DNA of 64,000 nt from Variovorax paradoxus NBRC 15149. Lineage in GTDB: Bacteria > Pseudomonadota > Gammaproteobacteria > Burkholderiales > Burkholderiaceae_C. The notes below the pieces were generated by a model, which was given only the letters and a program-made list of their open reading frames with translations, made no database searches and was not told where the DNA came from. The stretch covers positions 806,001 through 870,000 of the forward strand of contig NZ_BCUT01000002.1 in the NCBI RefSeq assembly GCF_001591365.1, written 5' to 3'. Below are positions 59,660-64,000 of the stretch, in pieces. A program made the translations under genes and the position numbers. How positions within the stretch are numbered: position 1 is the stretch's first letter; the number at the start of each line of letters is the position of its first letter.

Positions 59660-60820
59660 ATGAAGGACACGGCCTACATACGCAAGGCCCACGCCTGCGC
59701 GGCGGACCCCCGCAAGGCCGCGCAGGAATTCCATTCGATGGTGGCGCAGCCCGGCATGGCGCTGGTGATCTTCTATTGCTCCAGCGACTACGACCTCGAT
59801 GCGCTGGCCGGCGAGATGAAGCGCCTGTTCGGCGACGTGCCGGTGGTGGGCTGCACCACCGCCGGGGAGATCGGCCCCGCGGGCTTGCGCGACCACAGCC
59901 TGGCGGGTGCGAGCTTTCCGGCCAGCCACTTCAGGGTGGCGGCGGGCCAGGTCGAGCAGTTGCAGCAGTTCAAGGTGGAGGCCGGCCAGGACTTCGCCCA
60001 GGCGCTGCTGCACAAGCTGCTGGCCGAGGGCCCGCCCGGCGATGCGGACCACAGCTTCGCGCTGCTGCTGATCGACGGCCTGTCGCTGCGCGAAGAACCC
60101 GTCACGCGCGCCTTCCAGACTGCGCTAGGCCGGCTTCCGCTGCTCGGCGGTTCGGCCGGCGACGGCATGAAGTTCGACCGGACCCAGGTCTACTGGGACG
60201 GCCGGTTCGGCGCCGACTGCGCGGTGCTGGTGCTGGTGGCCTCGCGCATGCCGTTTCGCATCTTCAAGACGCAGCACGTGGTTGCCACCGACGACAGGCT
60301 GGTCGTGACAGAGGCCGACGCCGCTTCGCGCACCGTCAAGGAAATCAACGGCCTGCCGGCGAGCCAGGAGTACGCGAGGATGCTGGGCATCGACGCCTCC
60401 GACCTGGATCCCTCGCGCTTTGCGGCCTGGCCAGTGGTGCTGACGATCGGCGGCACCACCTACGTGCGCTCGATCCAGAAGGCCAACGCCGACGGCAGCC
60501 TCACGTTCTTCTGCGCAATCGAGAACGGGCTGGTGCTGCGCGTGGCCCGGGGCGTGGACCTGCTGCAGAACCTCGAGCAGGCCTTTGCCGGCATACGCGC
60601 CGAGATCGGCCCCCCGCAGCTGGTGCTGGGCTACGACTGCATCCTGCGCAAGCTCGAAATCGCGCAGAGCAGCGCGAAGGACCGCATCGGCGAACTCCTG
60701 CAGCAGAACAACACGGTCGGCTTCCACACCTACGGGGAGCCGTTCCGCGGCGTGCACGTCAACCAGACGCTGGTCGGCATTGCATTCGGCACTAACGGCG
60801 AGGGGGCCAGCCATGCTTGA
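59660..60820 (+). CDS. FIST-domain sensory protein
   Basis: A 386-residue cytosolic protein with FIST_N (about residues 30-220: VVGCTTAGEIGPAGLRDHSLAG, LLGGSAGDGMKF) and FIST_C (about 225-370: INGLPASQEYARMLGI, VLGYDCILRKLEI, TVGFHTYGEPFRGVHVNQTLVGIAFG). FIST domains are thought to sense small ligands in signal transduction. No membrane segment is present. It overlaps the histidine kinase gene by 8 bp, so the two are coupled. Confidence 0.93.
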   Translation: MKDTAYIRKAHACAADPRKAAQEFHSMVAQPGMALVIFYCSSDYDLDALAGEMKRLFGDVPVVGCTTAGEIGPAGLRDHSLAGASFPASHFRVAAGQVEQLQQFKVEAGQDFAQALLHKLLAEGPPGDADHSFALLLIDGLSLREEPVTRAFQTALGRLPLLGGSAGDGMKFDRTQVYWDGRFGADCAVLVLVASRMPFRIFKTQHVVATDDRLVVTEADAASRTVKEINGLPASQEYARMLGIDASDLDPSRFAAWPVVLTIGGTTYVRSIQKANADGSLTFFCAIENGLVLRVARGVDLLQNLEQAFAGIRAEIGPPQLVLGYDCILRKLEIAQSSAKDRIGELLQQNNTVGFHTYGEPFRGVHVNQTLVGIAFGTNGEGASHA

Positions 60821-61910
60821 GTCTGCAACACTGCCGCGCCCCGGTGCGCAGGCACTTTCCTCGACGGACGAGATCGCACGGCTCAACAAGATCGTCCAGG
60901 CCCTGATGGACCGGGCCGAGCGCAGCGCCAACGCGCAGGGCTCGGACTTCAACCTCTTCCAGACCACCATCATGCTGGAGGAGCAGGTGCTCAGCCGCAC
61001 CGCGGAACTTGAAGCGGCGCTGCGCGAGAACGAAGAGGTCAACCGGGTGCTGCGCAAGACGCAGGCCGACCTGGTGGCCGCGGCGCGTTCGGCCGGCATG
61101 GCCGAGATCGCCACCAACGTGCTGCACAACGTGGGCAACGTGCTCAACAGCGTCAACGTGTCGGCCGGGCTGATTCTTTCCAGGGTCCGCGCGTCCAAGG
61201 TGGAAGGACTCGCGCGTGCGGTGCAATTGATGAACGCGCATGCGGATGGGCTGGGCGCGTTCCTCGCCTCCGACCCCAAGGGCAAGCTGCTCCCGGGCTA
61301 CCTGATGCAGCTGGCGCCGCTCCTGGTGGCGGAGCAGCGCACCGTCGTCGACGAGCTGGTGGCGCTGGGCAAGAGCGTCGACCACATCAAGGAAATCATC
61401 GCCGCGCAGCAGGCCCATGCCCGCGCCTCCAGCCTGATCGAGCCGATACGCATCCACGAGCTCGTCGAGGACGCGCTGCGCATGAACGCATCGGGCGCGG
61501 CGCGCTACCAGGTGGTGATCGGGAGCGGCGTCGCCCGCCTTCCCGAACTGCCGCTGGACCGGGGCCGCCTGCTGCAGGTGCTGATGAACCTGGTGCGCAA
61601 TGCACGGCAGGCGATGGAAGCGGTGGCGGACGACCGCGCCAAGCTCATGCTCGATGCGGAGATCGTCGGGGACCAGACGCTGCGCATCCGCGTAGCGGAC
61701 ACGGGCGTCGGCATCGCTCCCGACAACCTCACGCGCGTGTTCATGCACGGGTTCACCACCAGGAAGGACGGCCACGGCTTCGGCCTGCACAGCGCAGCCA
61801 TCGCGGCGCGCGAGATGGGCGGCACGCTGGCAGTGCACAGCGACGGACCCGGCACCGGCGCCACCTTCACGCTCGAACTTCCGATCAGAAAGGCCGCAGA
61901 GACGCCATGA
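60813..61910 (+). CDS. Soluble sensor histidine kinase
   Basis: A 365-residue kinase with no membrane helix. Residues 20-95 form a coiled coil (EEQVLSRTAELEAALRENEEVNRVLRKTQADLV). The phosphorylated histidine is in NVLHNVGNVLNSVNV, followed by the N box LLQVLMNLVRNARQAM, DTGVGIAPDNL and the lid HGFTTRKDGHGFGLHSAA. With no sensor of its own it probably takes its input from the FIST protein. Overlaps both neighbours. Confidence 0.92.
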   Translation: MLESATLPRPGAQALSSTDEIARLNKIVQALMDRAERSANAQGSDFNLFQTTIMLEEQVLSRTAELEAALRENEEVNRVLRKTQADLVAAARSAGMAEIATNVLHNVGNVLNSVNVSAGLILSRVRASKVEGLARAVQLMNAHADGLGAFLASDPKGKLLPGYLMQLAPLLVAEQRTVVDELVALGKSVDHIKEIIAAQQAHARASSLIEPIRIHELVEDALRMNASGAARYQVVIGSGVARLPELPLDRGRLLQVLMNLVRNARQAMEAVADDRAKLMLDAEIVGDQTLRIRVADTGVGIAPDNLTRVFMHGFTTRKDGHGFGLHSAAIAAREMGGTLAVHSDGPGTGATFTLELPIRKAAETP

Positions 61911-64000
61911 GCAAACCGCAGAACCGCCGCATCCTGCTGGCTGACGACACGCCGGCCATCCACGAGGACTTCCGCAAGATCCTTCTTCCGGCGGCCGCGG
62001 ACGCGAACCTGGACGACCTGGAGTCCGCGCTGTTCGGAACCTCGGCCAGGAAAAGCGACGTGGACTTCGTGCTGGACAGCGCCTACCAGGGCGAGGAGGC
62101 GCTCGCCAAGCTGCGCGAGGCATTGGCGGCCGAGGCGCCCTACGCCATGGCGTTCATCGACATGCGCATGCCCCCCGGGTGGGACGGCGTCGAGACCATC
62201 GAGCAGCTGTGGCTCGAAGACCCGCGCCTGCAGATCGTGATCTGCACGGCCTATGCGGACCAGTCGTGGGTCGAGGTGTTCGATCGGCTGGACGCGCGCG
62301 ACCGCCTGCTGGTGCTCAAGAAGCCCTTCGATCCAATCGAGGTGCGCCAGCTGGCCAGCGCGCTCACCATGAAGTGGCAGATGACGCAAGATGCCGCCTT
62401 CAAGATGAACCAGCTCGAGCAGGCCGTGGAGGAACGCACGCGCGAGCTGTCGGACGCCAACATCATCGTGCAGAACAGCCCGACCATCCTCTACCGGCTG
62501 CGCGGCGAGCCGGCGTTCCCGCTGATCTACATCTCGCACAACATCACCAAGTTCGGCCACGAACCGGCGGCCCTCCTGGCCAACCCGGACTGGGCGGACG
62601 TGCTGATCGACCCGGCCGACCAGCCCGGCGTGGCCGCCGCGATGGCGCGCGTGCTCGAGAAGGACGCCGAAGGCGCCTCCATCGAATACCGCCTGTGCAC
62701 CGGCGACGGCGCGCGGCGCTGGGTCGAGAACCGCTATGTTCCGGTGCGCGACAAGGACGGCCGGCTCATCGAGGTCGAGGGCATCGTCATCGACGTCACC
62801 GAGCGCAAGGCGGCAGAGGAGCAACTGGCAAAGCTGGCGCGCACCGACGGGCTCACGGGCCTGGCCAACCGCGCCACCCTCGTCGAGCGCCTGCACCAGG
62901 CCCACGCGGCGGCACGGCGCGGCTCCGTGCCGTTTGCGCTCCATTGCCTCGACCTGGACCACTTCAAGCCGGTCAACGACATGTTCGGCCATCCGGGCGG
63001 CGACCTGCTGCTGCGCGAGGTGGCGCTGCGCCTGAAGAACTGCACGCGCGAGACCGACGTGGTGGCGCGCCTGGGCGGCGACGAGTTTGCCGTGCTGCAA
63101 AGCGAAATGGCCGACGCGGCCGCCGCGGGCGCCCTGGCCGCGAAGATCCAGCAGGAGCTCGCGCGCCCGTACATGATCGACGGCAACCAGGTGCATGCCT
63201 CGGCCAGCATCGGCATCTGCCCCTACACCCCGGGCAGCGAGAGCCCGGAGGAAATGCTCGCGCAGGCCGACCTGGCGCTCTACCGCTCGAAGGAGCAGGG
63301 GCGCAACCAGTACCACTTCCACTCCGAGGAACTCGACTTCGAAGTGCGCGACCGCGTGGCGCTCGGCGAAGACCTGAAGCAGGCCATCGAGCGCGAACAG
63401 CTCGAGCTCTACTACCAGCCGCAGGTCGAGCTGTCCTCCGGAAAGATCGTGGGCGTGGAGGCGCTGCTGCGCTGGAACCATCCCGGGCGCGGCCTGCTCG
63501 AGGCGAACGCGTTCGTGCCGATTGCCGAGCGCACCGGCGGCATCGTCGCGCTCGGCCGCTGGGTGCTGGACCAGGCCTGCAGGCAGCTGAGCGTGTGGCG
63601 CGAACAGGGCGTGGCGCCGCCGGTGGTGGCGATCAACCTGTCGCTCGGACAACTCCGGCAGGGCAGCGAGCTGATCCGCGACGTGACCGAGAGCCTCGCG
63701 AAATGGCGGCTCGATCCGTCCGTGCTGGAATTCGACGTGACGGAGTCGACGCTGGCCCAGATGACGTGGACCCACAACGACGTGCTGCCCAGGCTGAGGG
63801 CGCTCGGCGTGCGCATTGCGATCGACGACTTCGGCACCGAATACTCGTCGTTCGAATACCTGCGCACCTACCGCGTGAACCACCTGAAGATCGCGCAGTC
63901 GATGCTCCAGCGCGCGATCGACGACCCGGACAGCGCGGCTACGGTTCGCGCCATCATGAATCTCGCGCGCGAGGCGCGCATCGGCATCATCGTGGAGGGA
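61907..64000 (+). CDS. Receiver-PAS-GGDEF-EAL c-di-GMP protein, cut by the window end
   Basis: At least 698 residues; the stop lies beyond the window. Order: receiver (residues 8-160, D85 in FIDMRMPPGWDG as phosphoacceptor, LKKPF lysine), a long helix, PAS (about 180-305), GGDEF (about 310-470, with RETD as the inhibitory I-site 5 residues before GGDEF) and EAL (from about 485, GVEALLRWNHP, VAINLSLGQL, IDDFGTEYSS). The receiver has an extra segment at about residues 25-52. Both signature motifs are intact, so synthesis and breakdown of c-di-GMP are possible. ATGA overlap with the kinase gene. Confidence 0.93.
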   Translation, partial: MSKPQNRRILLADDTPAIHEDFRKILLPAAADANLDDLESALFGTSARKSDVDFVLDSAYQGEEALAKLREALAAEAPYAMAFIDMRMPPGWDGVETIEQLWLEDPRLQIVICTAYADQSWVEVFDRLDARDRLLVLKKPFDPIEVRQLASALTMKWQMTQDAAFKMNQLEQAVEERTRELSDANIIVQNSPTILYRLRGEPAFPLIYISHNITKFGHEPAALLANPDWADVLIDPADQPGVAAAMARVLEKDAEGASIEYRLCTGDGARRWVENRYVPVRDKDGRLIEVEGIVIDVTERKAAEEQLAKLARTDGLTGLANRATLVERLHQAHAAARRGSVPFALHCLDLDHFKPVNDMFGHPGGDLLLREVALRLKNCTRETDVVARLGGDEFAVLQSEMADAAAAGALAAKIQQELARPYMIDGNQVHASASIGICPYTPGSESPEEMLAQADLALYRSKEQGRNQYHFHSEELDFEVRDRVALGEDLKQAIEREQLELYYQPQVELSSGKIVGVEALLRWNHPGRGLLEANAFVPIAERTGGIVALGRWVLDQACRQLSVWREQGVAPPVVAINLSLGQLRQGSELIRDVTESLAKWRLDPSVLEFDVTESTLAQMTWTHNDVLPRLRALGVRIAIDDFGTEYSSFEYLRTYRVNHLKIAQSMLQRAIDDPDSAATVRAIMNLAREARIGIIVEG

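Noticed and set aside
61505..63883. A 792-codon minus-strand frame
   Set aside because: Shadow of the GGDEF/EAL gene, whose plus-strand motifs are unmistakable.
1..64000. CRISPR array, rRNA or tRNA genes
   Set aside because: No regularly spaced identical repeats and no cloverleaf or rRNA sequence was recognised on either strand; short tRNA genes could only be excluded by a dedicated search.

Overview
The window is high-GC DNA from a betaproteobacterium of the order Burkholderiales. The best guess is Comamonadaceae, Variovorax-like: there are two Bug-type solute receptors, a De Ley-Doudoroff sugar-acid operon, a complete C-P lyase operon and many LysR and GlxA regulators. No rRNA or tRNA gene, and no CRISPR array, was recognised. 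Strain-level identity cannot be set from sequence reading alone.

Left flank (1-11458). A minus-strand operon (about 4677 to 50) holds a DapA-family aldolase/lyase, an enolase-superfamily sugar-acid dehydratase, dgoK, dgoA and a Bug receptor. It diverges from a membrane histidine kinase across a 191-bp region with two TTCC-N7-GGAA dyads. Next come an AAC(3)-I-like acetyltransferase, a hypothetical protein, a YdbC-like aldo/keto reductase divergent from a LysR gene, a GNAT acetyltransferase and a PaiB-like protein. A 69-bp piece of the GNAT gene is repeated at 8148-8216.

Island (about 11459-37745, 26.3 kb). This segment has visibly lower GC and splits a TRIC/UPF0126 (YadS-like) membrane-protein gene. 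The 5' part lies at 11316-11458 and the 3' part at 37746-38215. Removing the segment and one copy of the GCGA flank restores a 203-codon frame. The segment ends in a 20-bp perfect inverted repeat, with a second inner copy at each end. The ends resemble Tn7-type ends, but no transposase gene is visible inside. Cargo: an XRE regulator; a TetR/GST pair; a beta-carbonic-anhydrase-like protein; a minus-strand glutathione/CoA cluster (LysR, glutathione reductase, CaiB-type CoA-transferase, GST, GFA-family protein, nitrilase); an MFS transporter; a lipoprotein; a KdsD paralogue; a DUF1326-DUF2182 pair; three GlxA-type regulators; SDR, MarR and NmrA genes; and an HD-domain gene and an alpha/beta hydrolase lying within a decayed duplication.

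Right flank (37746-64000). DUF899 and a second Bug receptor are followed by a TetR gene. That gene and the next four-gene operon (DUF2147, quinone-oxidoreductase-like, SDR, hydrolase) carry the same ATGAT-N4-ATCAT dyad at their starts. Then comes hipBA with four evenly phased operators, a small His/Arg-rich secreted protein and a lone ABC ATPase. An integrase-like remnant with an HTH/PIN toxin-antitoxin pair sits between that ATPase and the phosphonate locus. The phosphonate locus is phnF-DUF1045-phnN on plus, and phnGHIJKLM then phnCDE on minus, with PhnF-type dyads before phnG and phnC. The window closes with a FIST sensor, a histidine kinase and a receiver-PAS-GGDEF-EAL protein cut by the window end, probably one c-di-GMP signalling operon.
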